Under the pieces are notes generated by a model. That model searched no databases, was not told where the DNA came from, and was given only the letters and a program-made list of their open reading frames with translations. This document shows, piece by piece, positions 45,546 through 55,444 of a stretch of 64,000 nt of DNA. Origin of the DNA: an uncultured Carboxylicivirga sp. (GTDB taxonomy: Bacteria; Bacteroidota; Bacteroidia; Bacteroidales; Marinilabiliaceae); assembly GCF_963674565.1 (NCBI RefSeq), contig NZ_OY771430.1, positions 248,001 through 312,000 on the forward strand, read 5' to 3'. Position numbers and translations under genes: made by a program. Each line of letters begins with the position of its first letter. Positions within the stretch are counted from its first letter, which is position 1.

Positions 45546-45983
45546 ATGAAAATATTTAAACGTCTTACAAATAGGCAGATAGAGGCATTGTTAAAATACC
45601 CTGTATATATTTCAATTCTGGCAGCAAGTCTTGATGATACCCTTGATAAAACCGAAAAAAAAGCTGCCATTGAATTTGCACATACAAAAACATTTACCTC
45701 CAATCCGGTTCTTACGAAATTTTATTTGGAGGCGGACAAAGTCTTTCTAAAAAATCTGGAACAACTCGAAAACGAACTGCCGAAAGATAAAATTAGCAGG
45801 GAGGCAGCTATCAAAAAGGAATTGGCAAATCTTGATAAAATACTAAAAAGGCTGGGGAAAAAGTACGTTATTGATGTGCATCAAAGTATGAAATCATTTA
45901 AAGATCATATTTCAAGAGCACATCACAATGTCCTGATTGATTTTATCTTTCCCATACCCATACCTGGATTGACGGATGGGTAG
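45546..45983 (+). CDS. Small helical protein, TerB-like, found in stress clusters
   Basis: I chose ATG 45546 (145 residues). The open frame upstream of it is the phosphoketolase remnant. The protein is all-helical with LLKYPVYISILAASLDDTLD and FAHTKTFTSNPVLTKFYLEA, a layout like TerB-type helical proteins, and ends LIDFIFPIPIPGLTDG. I cannot assign a firm family. It lies just upstream of the proton ATPase. Confidence 0.6.
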   Translation: MKIFKRLTNRQIEALLKYPVYISILAASLDDTLDKTEKKAAIEFAHTKTFTSNPVLTKFYLEADKVFLKNLEQLENELPKDKISREAAIKKELANLDKILKRLGKKYVIDVHQSMKSFKDHISRAHHNVLIDFIFPIPIPGLTDG

Positions 45984-46028
45984 AGGTAATTCCATAATAT
46001 AAAACAGTACATTAATCGATTGTGAAGT

Positions 46029-48500
46029 ATGAAACCAAATACAAAGAGTAATAGAGATGCCGATGCAAATTCCAATGTAGCAGACGATATTACGTCTCTT
46101 TCTGTATCCGAATTAATGAAAAAACTGGGTTCTTCACAGGAAGGCCTTACACAGGCCGAAGCAACAAAAAGGCTGTCTCAATACGGATCCAACGAGATAG
46201 AAGAAAAGAAAACCAATTTATTACTAAAGTTCCTCACCTATTTTTGGGGCCCTATACCTTGGATGATTGAGGCAGCAGTAATCTTATCAGCAGTTGCCAG
46301 GCATTGGCCTGATTTTTTCATTATCCTTATTTTGCTAATCGCTAATTCAGTAATAGGATATTGGGAAGAACATGAAGCAGGCAATGCTATTGAAGCCCTT
46401 AAAGCCAAACTGGCTGTAAAAGCAAGGGTGAAAAGGGATGGAAAATGGGTCAATCCATCAGCATGTGAACTGGTGCCTGGTGATATTATCCGGTTACGGT
46501 TGGGAGATATTGTTCCTGCAGATGCTCGTTTGTTGGAAGGAGATTCCATTGAGGTCGATCAATCTGCATTAACGGGCGAATCACTTCCCACAACACGTAA
46601 TCCTGGTGAAGCTTTATATTCCGGATCAGTTATTCGCCGTGGTGAGATTGGGGCTCTGGTTTATGCTACCGGTACAAACACCTATTTTGGCAAAACAGCA
46701 CAATTGGTGCAGGAAGCGCATACTGTCAGCCATTTTCAGAAAGCGGTATTAAAAATAGGCAACTACCTTATTTATCTCGCAGTTACTTTGGTGGCAATAA
46801 TTATTGCAGTAGCCATTTATCGTGGCGACCCGATTTTATCCACCTTGCAGTTTGCTTTGGTACTCACCATTGCTGCAATACCGGTTGCTATGCCGACCGT
46901 TTTATCGGTAACGATGGCAGTTGGAGCTCGCTTACTGGCGAAAAAAGAGGCCATTGTAAGTCGATTGGTGGCCATTGAAGAACTGGCCGGAGTTGACTTG
47001 CTTTGTGCAGACAAAACCGGTACCCTTACCCAAAATAAATTAACGCTGGGTGATCCTTTCTTTATGGATAATATTACCGGTGGCCAGGTGATCTTGAATG
47101 GGGCATTGGCATCGCGAGCCGATAATAATGATTCCATTGATCTGGCAGTACTTGGAGGTCTTAAAAATAATGATGAATTGAATAACTATGAAGTGGTTCA
47201 TTTCCAACCTTTCGATCCGGTACACAAGCGCACAGAAGCTACTGTTAAAGATAAAGATGGCAAGACATTTAAAGTAACCAAAGGAGCACCGCAAGTAATT
47301 CTTGAATTGGTTCATAATACCGATCAAATCAAGTCTGTTGTGGATGAGGCCGTCAATGAAATTGCAGCTCGTGGATTTCGCTCATTGGGTGTTGCCCATA
47401 CCAATGGAGAAGGTAAATGGCAGTTCGATGGAGTGTTGCCTCTGTTCGATCCTCCAAGAGAAGATGCAGCGGAAACAATCGCTATTGCACGCAAAATGGG
47501 AGTTAAAATTAAAATGGTTACAGGCGATGCATTGGCCATTGCTCAAGAAACTGCCCAAAAATTGGGTATGGGCTCGTCAATTTATGATGCCAGTGGATTG
47601 GGTGATTCAAAACGAGTCGAGACTGAAGAAGTGGCCAAGTCTATCGAAAAGGCCGACGGTTTCGCGCAGGTATTTCCCGAACACAAGTTTCACATTGTAG
47701 ATGTGTTGCAAAAAATGGGTCACATTGTTGGTATGACAGGCGATGGCGTAAATGATGCGCCTGCATTAAAAAAAGCCGATTGCGGTATTGCAGTCTCCGA
47801 AGCAACCGATGCCGCCCGGGCTGCTGCATCTATTGTACTGATGGCTCCGGGCCTGTCGGTCATTATTGATGCCATTAAAGAAAGCCGCAAAATATTCCAG
47901 CGAATGAACAGTTACGCCATCTACCGTATAACCGAAACACTTCGCATTTTGCTATTTATGACTTTATCAATACTGGTATTCAATTTTTATCCGGTAACAG
48001 CCGTCATGATTGTGATGCTGGCCCTTCTGAACGATGGCGCCATCCTGTCAATCGCCTATGACAAGGTTAAATACAAAGATCAACCCGAAGCATGGAATAT
48101 GAGAATGGTGTTGGGTATTTCAACAGTGCTGGGTGTAATTGGTGTGATCTCCGCATTTGGTTTATTTTATTTGGGTGAACGTGTTTTTCATCTCGGCCGC
48201 GAACACATCCCAACCTTAATGTATTTGAAACTCTCAGTTGCAGGTCACCTTACCATCTTTTTAACCCGAACACGTGGCCCATTCTGGTCTATACGACCTG
48301 CCCGAATTTTGTGGATTGCCGTAGTCGGCACCCAAATCATATCAACTCTGATAGCCGTTTATGGATTGTTTATGACTCCACTTGGCTGGGGCTGGGCACT
48401 GTTTGTTTGGGGGTATGCACTGGTTTGGTTTCTGTTCAATGATCGTTTGAAATTATTGGCATATCGGGTTATTGATCCCGGAAAAACAAATACCCAATAA
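46029..48500 (+). CDS. Plasma-membrane-type H+-exporting P-type ATPase (P3A)
   Basis: This 823-residue protein has an N-terminal actuator entry, LTGESLP, the TM4 motif IPVAMPTVLS (no CPC, so not a heavy-metal pump), DKTGTLTQNKL, VTGDALAIAQETA and GMTGDGVNDAPALKKAD, the set of P3A proton ATPases. About ten TMs are present. It would pump protons outward using ATP and help keep internal pH under acid or energy stress. It has no regulatory C-terminal extension. Confidence 0.9.
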   Translation: MKPNTKSNRDADANSNVADDITSLSVSELMKKLGSSQEGLTQAEATKRLSQYGSNEIEEKKTNLLLKFLTYFWGPIPWMIEAAVILSAVARHWPDFFIILILLIANSVIGYWEEHEAGNAIEALKAKLAVKARVKRDGKWVNPSACELVPGDIIRLRLGDIVPADARLLEGDSIEVDQSALTGESLPTTRNPGEALYSGSVIRRGEIGALVYATGTNTYFGKTAQLVQEAHTVSHFQKAVLKIGNYLIYLAVTLVAIIIAVAIYRGDPILSTLQFALVLTIAAIPVAMPTVLSVTMAVGARLLAKKEAIVSRLVAIEELAGVDLLCADKTGTLTQNKLTLGDPFFMDNITGGQVILNGALASRADNNDSIDLAVLGGLKNNDELNNYEVVHFQPFDPVHKRTEATVKDKDGKTFKVTKGAPQVILELVHNTDQIKSVVDEAVNEIAARGFRSLGVAHTNGEGKWQFDGVLPLFDPPREDAAETIAIARKMGVKIKMVTGDALAIAQETAQKLGMGSSIYDASGLGDSKRVETEEVAKSIEKADGFAQVFPEHKFHIVDVLQKMGHIVGMTGDGVNDAPALKKADCGIAVSEATDAARAAASIVLMAPGLSVIIDAIKESRKIFQRMNSYAIYRITETLRILLFMTLSILVFNFYPVTAVMIVMLALLNDGAILSIAYDKVKYKDQPEAWNMRMVLGISTVLGVIGVISAFGLFYLGERVFHLGREHIPTLMYLKLSVAGHLTIFLTRTRGPFWSIRPARILWIAVVGTQIISTLIAVYGLFMTPLGWGWALFVWGYALVWFLFNDRLKLLAYRVIDPGKTNTQ

Positions 48501-48541
48501 CTGTGTAGTTAATCCTAATTTGTGCCTTAAAGGTGTGAATG

Positions 48542-48598
48542 TTGTAATATATATTTGAAGTTGTGTAACGCCTTTTGTTGAACATGGAGGTAACTTGG
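48542..48598 (+). promoter_or_regulatory. Predicted AraC half-site pair and promoter upstream of coiled-coil stress genes
   Basis: TTGTAA (48542-48547) and GTGTAA (48563-48568) are 21 bp apart. A -7-like TAACTTGG lies at 48591-48598. The sequence from GTGTGAATG to TAACGCCT closely resembles the site at 58.36-58.39 kb on the other strand. Confidence 0.6.
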
Positions 48599-48630
48599 GT
48601 AGATATTGAATACTAATTAAAAAAAATACC

Positions 48631-48876
48631 ATGAAAAAAACAGTATTAAAACACCTGACAGTTATTGGTTTTGTTAAAGGCGAAGATTTAACCAAATGCG
48701 AATCTTTAGAGAAAAAAATGGATGAAGCAAAGGAGAAGCTAAACTATGCCAGAAAAGAAGTTGATGAAGCCAAACAAAAACTAATTCTTGCAAAAAAAGA
48801 ACTTAGTGAATCAAAGAAAAAACTTGATATTGCTCTTGATGAATCCCTTGAGAAAATTGAGAAAGAAAAAATATAG
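48631..48876 (+). CDS. Small coiled-coil protein
   Basis: This 81-residue protein has a short N-terminal part with one Cys (GEDLTKCESL) followed by an uninterrupted charged coiled coil of Lys/Glu/Ala. It precedes the Sll1863-like gene by 14 nt and is probably cotranscribed. I recognise no family; it may be the N-terminal half of a split stress protein. Confidence 0.6.
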   Translation: MKKTVLKHLTVIGFVKGEDLTKCESLEKKMDEAKEKLNYARKEVDEAKQKLILAKKELSESKKKLDIALDESLEKIEKEKI

Positions 48877-48890
48877 TACCCGGTGGAATT

Positions 48891-49103
48891 TTGTTTTCAA
48901 GGGGTTTCAGTACCAATGCTATTAAAAATAAATACGAAGATGCAATAGCAGAATTGGAATTAAAAAAGAACGAAATAAGCAAAAGAATCGAAACGTATAA
49001 AAATGATGGTTCTGAGAAATGGGATTCTTTTAAACAGAAACTCAACCATGAAATGGAAGAACTGGGAAAGGCTTTAAAAAGTTTTACTGTATATAATCAG
49101 TAA
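48891..49103 (+). CDS. Sll1863-family-like stress protein, TTG start
   Basis: This 70-residue protein starts from TTG at 48891. The pattern KNKYEDAIAELELKKNEISK and then GSEKWDSFKQKLNHEMEELG resembles the C-terminal half of the coiled-coil Sll1863 stress-response family. No ATG fits well, so the gene could be a shortened copy. Confidence 0.5.
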   Translation: MFSRGFSTNAIKNKYEDAIAELELKKNEISKRIETYKNDGSEKWDSFKQKLNHEMEELGKALKSFTVYNQ

Positions 49104-49141
49104 ATTATGTCTTAAATAGTATTTAAAAATCAAAACGTGAT

Positions 49142-50311
49142 ATGATTTTTGCAATTCTCATTGATCCTGTACTTTCCAAATTTGTCATACTGTCAATGAT
49201 TATTTTGGTTGTAGGTTTTTTGCTCAGGGTAATTAAATAGCCCTCTATCGTAACCTACTTAATTGTAGGTGTTTTGGTTGGGCCATACGGTTTTAGGCTT
49301 ATCACTGATGAAATTTTAATCACCAATCTTGGGTCACTGGGGTTGGTTTTGTTGTTGTTTTTTGTAGGAATGGAAATTCATCTGCCAAATTTAATAACAA
49401 ACTGGAGGGTGTCTGTTTTGGGAACCTTAATTCAGATAAGTGTAAGTATAATAATTGTGTGGTTTCTGAGTGCAACTTTTAATTGGAAAATCAATCAGGT
49501 TGTTATGCTGGGGTTTGTTATCAGCTTAAGTAGTACAGCAGTAATAGTAAAACTCTTACAAGAACGAAACGAATTAATGACAAAAGTGGGACAAAATGTG
49601 CTTGGTGTACTTATCGCTCAGGATATTTTAATTGTACCTATGCTTATCATTATGAGTTATATGGGAGGAGATAAGCCGCATATAACCCAAATGCTGAAAC
49701 AGTTAATTGGCGGTGTATTGATTATAGGCATAATCATTTATATTCTTAAAAAGAAGGAAATTAAACTTCCCTTCATGAAATATATTGAAAAAGACCATGA
49801 AGTGCAGGTGTTTGTTGCGTTTACCTTGTGTTTTGGATTCTCGATATTAACAGCATTTTTGGGTTTATCATCAGCATTGGGGGCATTTATTGCAGGCATT
49901 ATATTATCATCAACCAAATCGATCCAATGGGTACATGACAGCCTACATGCTTTTAAAATAATGTTTGTTGCCCTATTCTTTGTTTCTATTGGGATGTTAA
50001 TTGATTTGCAGTTTTTAAAAGAGAATGCATTTACTATTGGTTTACTTGTGCTCATTGTTTTTATTGTTAATAATACCATTAATGTTTTGACCATGCGTAT
50101 TTTTTGTAAAGACTGGAAAACAAGTTTTTATGCAGGTGCATTGCTATCTCAGATTGGAGAATTCAGTTTTATTTTAGGATCATCAGGTTATTATTTAGGT
50201 ATTATTAAAATTTACGACTACCAATTAGTAATTAGTGCTATTGCGCTTACCTTGTTTCTAAGCCCATTTTGGATCAATCTGTCGAGGAAAATTATCGGGG
50301 GTGGAGGGTAA
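49142..50311 (+). pseudogene. Kef-type (CPA2) cation/proton antiporter broken by one amber codon
   Basis: The frame from ATG 49142 reads MIFAILIDPVLSKFVILSMI and VVGFLLRVIK, then TAG at 49238, then PSIVTYLIVGVLVGPYGFRL without a frameshift. Family members have KQPxIV here, so CAG changed to TAG. The remaining 345 residues have the full CPA2 membrane domain (SLSSTAVIVKLL, LSSALGAFIAGI, SQIGEFSFIL). The gene ends abruptly at WINLSRKIIG, where a fumarase fragment begins, so any C-terminal regulatory domain is lost. Translation from 49274 is possible but would lack TM1. Confidence 0.75.
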
Positions 50312-50549
50312 TCAAGTTGTAGTTTATAGCAATAACAAACCAGGGGCATCGATAATGCCGGGTAAAGTCAATCCCAAACAAGTAGAGGCTGTCACAATGG
50401 TTTGCTTTCAAATATTGGGCAACGACACAACTATTTATACGGCCGGTTCAGGCGGCCATTTCGAATTCAATGTTTTTAAACCGGACATGATAAGTGAAAT
50501 CTTAGGGTCTACTACTCTTATGGTAATTGTTGGCCATGTATTTAAATAG
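50301..50549 (+). pseudogene. Fragment of class II fumarase (FumC)
   Basis: The 82-residue open frame contains KPGASIMPGKVNPKQVEAVT, the FumC/aspartase signature (GSSxMPxKxNP), then ILGNDTTIYTAGSGGHFEFN and VFKPDMI, matching FumC around the active-site loop. The N-terminal two-thirds and the last part of the enzyme are missing. It is joined directly to the broken antiporter. Confidence 0.8.
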
Positions 50550-50634
50550 AAGCGTTAAATCATTGACTAATATTAAAATTAAAGCTAATTTGTGGATAAT
50601 TAGTTTTTTTTATTTAGCGAAATTTATTTTAAAA

Positions 50635-50826
50635 ATGAACAAAGGAACAGTGAAATTTTTCAATGAAACGAAGGGATTCGGATTCATCAAAGATGCAGAT
50701 TCAAACAAAGAATATTTTGTGCATTCATCAGGTATAAAGGATAGTATATCGGAGAACGATGAAGTAACTTTTGATTTGCAAGAAGGAAAAAAGGGATTAA
50801 ATGCAGTTAATGTTAATCTAGCATAG
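50635..50826 (+). CDS. Cold-shock-domain protein
   Basis: I chose ATG 50635; the upstream ORF extension runs through unrelated DNA. The 63-residue protein has RNP1 KGFGFIK and RNP2-like EYFVHSS, a single CSD OB-fold for binding single-stranded RNA or DNA. An intrinsic terminator follows at once. It is likely to be a monocistronic stress gene. Confidence 0.9.
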   Translation: MNKGTVKFFNETKGFGFIKDADSNKEYFVHSSGIKDSISENDEVTFDLQEGKKGLNAVNVNLA

Positions 50827-50851
50827 TTTATATAACCATTTAAAAATCTTG

Positions 50852-50878
50852 AGTCCCGCAATTTGCGGGACTTTTTTA
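50852..50878. terminator. Intrinsic terminator between csp-like gene and minus-strand glycosyltransferase
   Basis: AGTCCCGC and GCGGGACT form a perfect stem followed by TTTTTT on the plus strand. It can serve the plus-strand cold-shock gene and sits at the end of the convergent minus-strand operon. Confidence 0.85.
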
Positions 50879-51889
50879 TATAATTCTGAGAATTTTTTCA
50901 TATACCGTCAAATAACCTTCTATCATTTTTTGACGACTAAACAAAGAAGATGCCCTAGCGTAGCAATAATGTCGATTAATCGACTCTACATTTGTTACAG
51001 CATCAAGAGCTTCAGCTATGTTAGAAACAAGGAAACCTGTTTTATTTTGAAGAATTAATTCAGACATGGAGCCAAGGTTAAAAGCAATAACAGGAGTGCC
51101 GCAAGCCATGGCTTCAACCACACTCAATCCGAATGGCTCCGCAAAATGTATAGGATGTAATAAGGCAAAAGCTTTACTTAGAATTCGTTGACGGTCTTTT
51201 GGGCCAGAATTTCCCACATATATTATATCATCATTGTTTATATATGGTTTCACATTTTGATCAAAATATTTCCGATCCTGTATTAAGCCGGATATGATTA
51301 GTTTTCTTTTTGCTTTTTTAGCTATTTCTATCGCCTCATAAGTTCCTTTATCGGGATGAATTCTGCCAAAAAAAAGTAAATAGTCATCAGGTTCACTATT
51401 GAAAGCAAACTCATCAATATTAATTCCGTTATGCACAGTCGCAATATAATCAAGTTCTGGATGTCGGTCAGAATCACTTATGGAAACATAATGAGTAGAA
51501 TGGTTGTATTTTTTATATACCGGAATGATTTTGGGAGACGAAAAACCATGAATAGTGGTGAGCATTGGTGTTTTAATCAATCCTGAATAGGTGAGTGGTA
51601 AAAAATCAAAATTGTTATGTATGATGTCGAAACTATCAGCTTGTTCCATCAAATTACTGATGTGAAGGCATTCTGCAACTTTTGGATCAATAGAAGGATC
51701 TTCGGCATAGGGAAATTCGATTACCGATGACAGTTTTCCTTTCGTAATGGAATTTCCGGTTGCAAATAATGTTACCTCAATTCCTTTTTCAATCAATCCC
51801 TCTGTAATATTTGAAGCGACTTGCTCCCAAGGCCCATATTTAAGAGGTGGTGTGCGCCAGGCTATAGATGACAGTATTGCAATTTTCAT
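50876..51889 (-). CDS. GT4-type glycosyltransferase
   Basis: I chose the ATG at 51889 (337 residues). It begins MKIAILSSIAWRTPPLKYGP, the typical N-terminal Rossmann strand and loop of GT4 enzymes. The C-terminal half has FFGRIHPDKGTYEAIEIAKK and AEPFGLSVVEAMACGTPVIA, with the conserved E-x7-E donor-binding motif. It is soluble. It ends the minus-strand operon with GH130 and a second glycosyltransferase. Confidence 0.85.
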   Translation of the reverse strand: MKIAILSSIAWRTPPLKYGPWEQVASNITEGLIEKGIEVTLFATGNSITKGKLSSVIEFPYAEDPSIDPKVAECLHISNLMEQADSFDIIHNNFDFLPLTYSGLIKTPMLTTIHGFSSPKIIPVYKKYNHSTHYVSISDSDRHPELDYIATVHNGINIDEFAFNSEPDDYLLFFGRIHPDKGTYEAIEIAKKAKRKLIISGLIQDRKYFDQNVKPYINNDDIIYVGNSGPKDRQRILSKAFALLHPIHFAEPFGLSVVEAMACGTPVIAFNLGSMSELILQNKTGFLVSNIAEALDAVTNVESINRHYCYARASSLFSRQKMIEGYLTVYEKILRII

Positions 51890-51958
51890 TGTTTTAGTTT
51901 TAAGGTTTTTAGCTACAGTAATCAGTTGCTGCATCTAACTACTGCCACAATAATTGTT

Positions 51959-52888
51959 TCAACCCAAAGCTGGCCTGCTATTGTTCAAGCAATGGTTAAC
52001 CAATACATCAATATTTACAGTTCCCAAACACATGACCGTATCAGCACCACCCCAATAAATCTTCAGGTTACCGTCATCTTCTAAAACTGCACCACAACAA
52101 AAAACTACATTGTGTACATAGCCTGTTATTTCATAATCTTCTTCAGGTTGGAGAATCCATTCGTCTCCAACAGCAATAATTACAGATGGATCCAACAGGT
52201 TGTGCAAAGCTGCACCCAGGCGGTATACACAGCCGTCCATTGTAGGAAAAACGCCATGATAGATATGTAACCAACCATGAGGTGTTTTTATGGGTGGTGC
52301 TCCCGGACCAATTTTCATTTCATCCCAATGGTATTTCATGGGTTTCATGATAAGTTTCGACTCGCCCCAATATTTTAAATCAGGCGAATACGATATCCAG
52401 ATTGACCATGGCGATATCTCCGAATGAGGACGATCCAGTCGGGCGTATAATCCGTTAATTTTTTCAGGGAAGATGACTACGTTTCGATAGTCGGCTTCAG
52501 TAATTAATGAAAATCGCTCAACGGTTTTAAAATCTTTAGTTTTTGCTAGCCCAATTCGAACCCCATGTTTTGAATAGGCACTATATGTAATCAAATATTC
52601 ACCATCGATTGATACAATGCGGGGATCTTCTATTCCATAGGTTTCATATTCTTTAAAAATTCCCTTGGTAGCCGGCACCATAAATGGCTTATCATCTACT
52701 TTAAAGTTGTAACCATCTTCACTGTCGGCTATTCCCAATATGCTACGCCCATTAAGCTTATGTGACCTGAATATCATGATATATTTACCGTGGTGCTTAA
52801 CTACTGCAGCATTGTGTACTGTTGCTACCGGATAAGGCACATCCATCTTTGTAAGAATAGGATTATATTGATATCTGGTTATTAGCAT
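51959..52888 (-). CDS. GH130-family mannoside phosphorylase-like protein, short form
   Basis: This 309-residue protein is a single five-bladed propeller with YGIEDPRIVSIDGEYLITYS (Asp/Arg active-site region), VIFPEKINGLYARLDRP and KIGPGAPPIKTPHGWLHIYH. This is a standard GH130 core, likely acting on beta-mannosides. It has no signal peptide, so it is cytosolic. It lies 6 nt from the bifunctional glycosyltransferase and shares an operon with it. Confidence 0.85.
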   Translation of the reverse strand: MLITRYQYNPILTKMDVPYPVATVHNAAVVKHHGKYIMIFRSHKLNGRSILGIADSEDGYNFKVDDKPFMVPATKGIFKEYETYGIEDPRIVSIDGEYLITYSAYSKHGVRIGLAKTKDFKTVERFSLITEADYRNVVIFPEKINGLYARLDRPHSEISPWSIWISYSPDLKYWGESKLIMKPMKYHWDEMKIGPGAPPIKTPHGWLHIYHGVFPTMDGCVYRLGAALHNLLDPSVIIAVGDEWILQPEEDYEITGYVHNVVFCCGAVLEDDGNLKIYWGGADTVMCLGTVNIDVLVNHCLNNSRPALG

Positions 52889-52894
52889 TGGTTT

Positions 52895-55213
52895 TTATGA
52901 ATTAGATTGCCAGACTCTTTTATGGCTTTTGGGCAATTGACCATCATCTCTTACATCCGGTTTTTCCTCATTGGCTTTAATGTCGATGGTGTGAAACTCT
53001 TCGTAAGCCTGTAAAACAGTTAGATGGGAAATTAAATAGGCCAACGAACTTTCAGCACCCTGATTACGGTTTACACCATAACTTTCAAAGCCATCGCAAC
53101 AACCGTTGGTCTCAAAATCGTACAAACTCATTCTTAAATCGTTCTCACCTAAGAACCATAAAAATGAGATATACAGTTTGTTCAGGTATTCCTTGTCTTT
53201 TGTAACAATAAATGCCTGGTGGTACATTAAAACCATGGCCATAGCATCGATGGGTTGTTGTGCAAACACTGAGCGTTCGCCATCTTTTTTATACCATTTT
53301 TCGTTGCCAATTACTGACAGGTAATTTTCATTAAGTGTATGTGCGGTTAGAAATTGCATTGAATTTATTGCAACCTCCAATACTTTATCTTCGTTCAGGA
53401 TTTCGGCAGAGTGTAACAGTGCCAGTGGCAATATGCCATTATCATAAGCCAATAACGATTCAAACCAATGCCAATCTGTTGTTTCGTTTTCGTCATAGAG
53501 CTTAATTAGTTTATGCGCCATATTCCGTAACCTTTCCGTCATGGAATCATCTGATGGATTTGATTTAAGATAATAGCAAACACCAATCATGGTATTTGCA
53601 ATGCTACGTATGGATTTTAAGTTTTCAAAGTTAGGTGCAGCATTGAAAAATACTTCTCTCCCGGTTTGATAATAGGCATCGTTGGGAGCGTTTCCCAGTA
53701 AATACCCCAATGCCCATATTGTTCGGCCAAATGAATCTTCAGAACCTATTTCATCGAGATAATGTCTGCTAAAGCTTAAGAAATTTTTGAACGTGCCATC
53801 CTTATTTTGCATATAGTGGATATAGCTTAAATAAACCGGAGACAGTTCAAGTGCCCTGGAGTCTTTTATTTGTTTGTGTGCCATTAATACCATCAGTAAA
53901 GCACGGGCATTGTCGTCGAGGCAGTAACCTTCTTTTAAATTTGGGATGCCAAATTTTGCATGCTGAATAATACCAGTGTCATCAGTTAATCTGTTAATGT
54001 GTGCCATTGAAAATGGTGGCAGAATAAGCAGATCCAATATGGTATCTTTAGTTGCAGTTTTCTCAACTTTTTTTGTTAAAGTCTGATGAGCTACTTTCAA
54101 ATACTTCTCGCCGATTTTTGGCCATGTTATTTTTTGGCCGTATGCTCTGGCTTTAGCTTTGAGCAAATTTAATTGTTCAGGATGGTCAAAGAGTTCTATT
54201 ATGATGGAGGAAAGTTCCTCTGCATCATTAAAGTTAAAAAGTTGGCCTCTGCCATCGGCTAATAGTTCCTCGGCATGCCAATAGGGTGTTGATACTACTG
54301 CTGATCCAACGCCAACGGCATAGGATAATGTGCCACTGGTGATTTGTGCTTCGTTCAAATATGGTGTAATATAAATGTCGGTAGCCGACAGGTATTTGAA
54401 CAGGTCTTTAACGTCCAGAAATTCATTCAGGAAAACGACATTGTTCTCAAGTTTTAGGTTTTTGACAAGACGCATTAAAAAAATACGGTATTCTTCGCCG
54501 GAGTGCCTGACAACATTCGGATGAGTTTTACCTAAAACCATATAAATAACATTGGGATGCTTTTCTATAATTTTTGGCAAAGCTTTAATTACAGTTTCAA
54601 TGCCTTTGTTACGTCCAACAAACCCGAATGTCATTAATACTTTTTTTGCGTCAATTTTTAACTCTTTTCGCGATATCTGACTATCAAATTGTAAGTTAGG
54701 GACGCCGTGGTCAATGAATTCAATCTTATCAGCTGGTACCTGATAAATTTCGACCAAAAATTCAATGGCCTTATGACTCATCACAACGATTTTACTGGCC
54801 ATTTTACAGATTTCCTGTAAAACTGCTTTCTCATTATAGGAAGGTGTTTTGAGAATAGTATGTAATGTAACTATAAGAGGGACTTCAAGCCGATACAGTA
54901 AAGGCAATATATAAACACCACTCTGGCCGCCAAAAATGCCAAATTCGTGTTCGAGTATGCAAAGGTCAGACCCGCTTAAGTTGATTAATTTTACAGCTTG
55001 CAAATAATCTTCCTGCCTATTCTGTCTGATAATACCTTTTACTTCATCGGGATATTCATATTCATTTGGAAAATCACTTAATGCGATAACAAACCCTTCG
55101 TTTGAATCGTTTCCATTGTCAGGATTATTAACCATTGAGTTGAACAAATCATTTGTAAATGTTCCAATACCACATTCTCTGGGAGGGTATGTTCCTATAA
55201 ATGTTAATTTCAT
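52895..55213 (-). CDS. Fusion of GT4 glycosyltransferase and alpha/alpha-barrel glycosidase-like domain
   Basis: The protein has 772 residues. The first 390 are a GT4 enzyme (LTFIGTYPPRECGIGTFTND start; FGFVGRNKGIETVIKALPKI; ITSGTLSYAVGVGSAVVS). The C-terminal 380 are a helical toroid with GYCLDDNARALLMVLMAHKQ, SFGRTIWALGYLLG and DWHWFESLLAYDNG, like six-hairpin glycosidases or epimerases. It presumably builds and trims one glycan, with the GH130 and GT4 genes downstream. The sugar is unknown. Confidence 0.8.
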   Translation of the reverse strand: MKLTFIGTYPPRECGIGTFTNDLFNSMVNNPDNGNDSNEGFVIALSDFPNEYEYPDEVKGIIRQNRQEDYLQAVKLINLSGSDLCILEHEFGIFGGQSGVYILPLLYRLEVPLIVTLHTILKTPSYNEKAVLQEICKMASKIVVMSHKAIEFLVEIYQVPADKIEFIDHGVPNLQFDSQISRKELKIDAKKVLMTFGFVGRNKGIETVIKALPKIIEKHPNVIYMVLGKTHPNVVRHSGEEYRIFLMRLVKNLKLENNVVFLNEFLDVKDLFKYLSATDIYITPYLNEAQITSGTLSYAVGVGSAVVSTPYWHAEELLADGRGQLFNFNDAEELSSIIIELFDHPEQLNLLKAKARAYGQKITWPKIGEKYLKVAHQTLTKKVEKTATKDTILDLLILPPFSMAHINRLTDDTGIIQHAKFGIPNLKEGYCLDDNARALLMVLMAHKQIKDSRALELSPVYLSYIHYMQNKDGTFKNFLSFSRHYLDEIGSEDSFGRTIWALGYLLGNAPNDAYYQTGREVFFNAAPNFENLKSIRSIANTMIGVCYYLKSNPSDDSMTERLRNMAHKLIKLYDENETTDWHWFESLLAYDNGILPLALLHSAEILNEDKVLEVAINSMQFLTAHTLNENYLSVIGNEKWYKKDGERSVFAQQPIDAMAMVLMYHQAFIVTKDKEYLNKLYISFLWFLGENDLRMSLYDFETNGCCDGFESYGVNRNQGAESSLAYLISHLTVLQAYEEFHTIDIKANEEKPDVRDDGQLPKSHKRVWQSNS

Positions 55214-55296
55214 TTTTATCCTCTTTTCTTTTTAAATTGATACATGCAATACTTAACTATAGAGAATTAACCCATAGAGTGAGAGAAATACCTGAG

Positions 55297-55416
55297 TTAG
55301 ACTTCGCTTTTTTTGTTTTTTTTCCTGCGCTTGGCTTCTTTGGCTAACCGCTTCTCTTTTAGTGTTTTTTCGGGTGCTTTCTTGTTGTTTATTTTAGTAT
55401 CTTTTTCTTTTGACAT
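55297..55416 (-). CDS. Very basic 39-residue protein
   Basis: I chose the internal ATG at 55416. The product MSKEKDTKINNKKAPEKTLK continues with EKRLAKEAKRRKKNKKSEV. It is almost entirely Lys/Arg/Glu and could bind nucleic acid. Similar short basic proteins occur in Bacteroidetes, without a known role. Confidence 0.5.
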   Translation of the reverse strand: MSKEKDTKINNKKAPEKTLKEKRLAKEAKRRKKNKKSEV

Positions 55417-55444
55417 GATGTTTGTTTTTAGTTTAAATTTATTT

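Noticed and set aside
49238..49240. Amber codon as programmed readthrough or pyrrolysine
   Set aside because: Homologues have Gln here and CAG to TAG is a single change; no readthrough context or special tRNA was seen.
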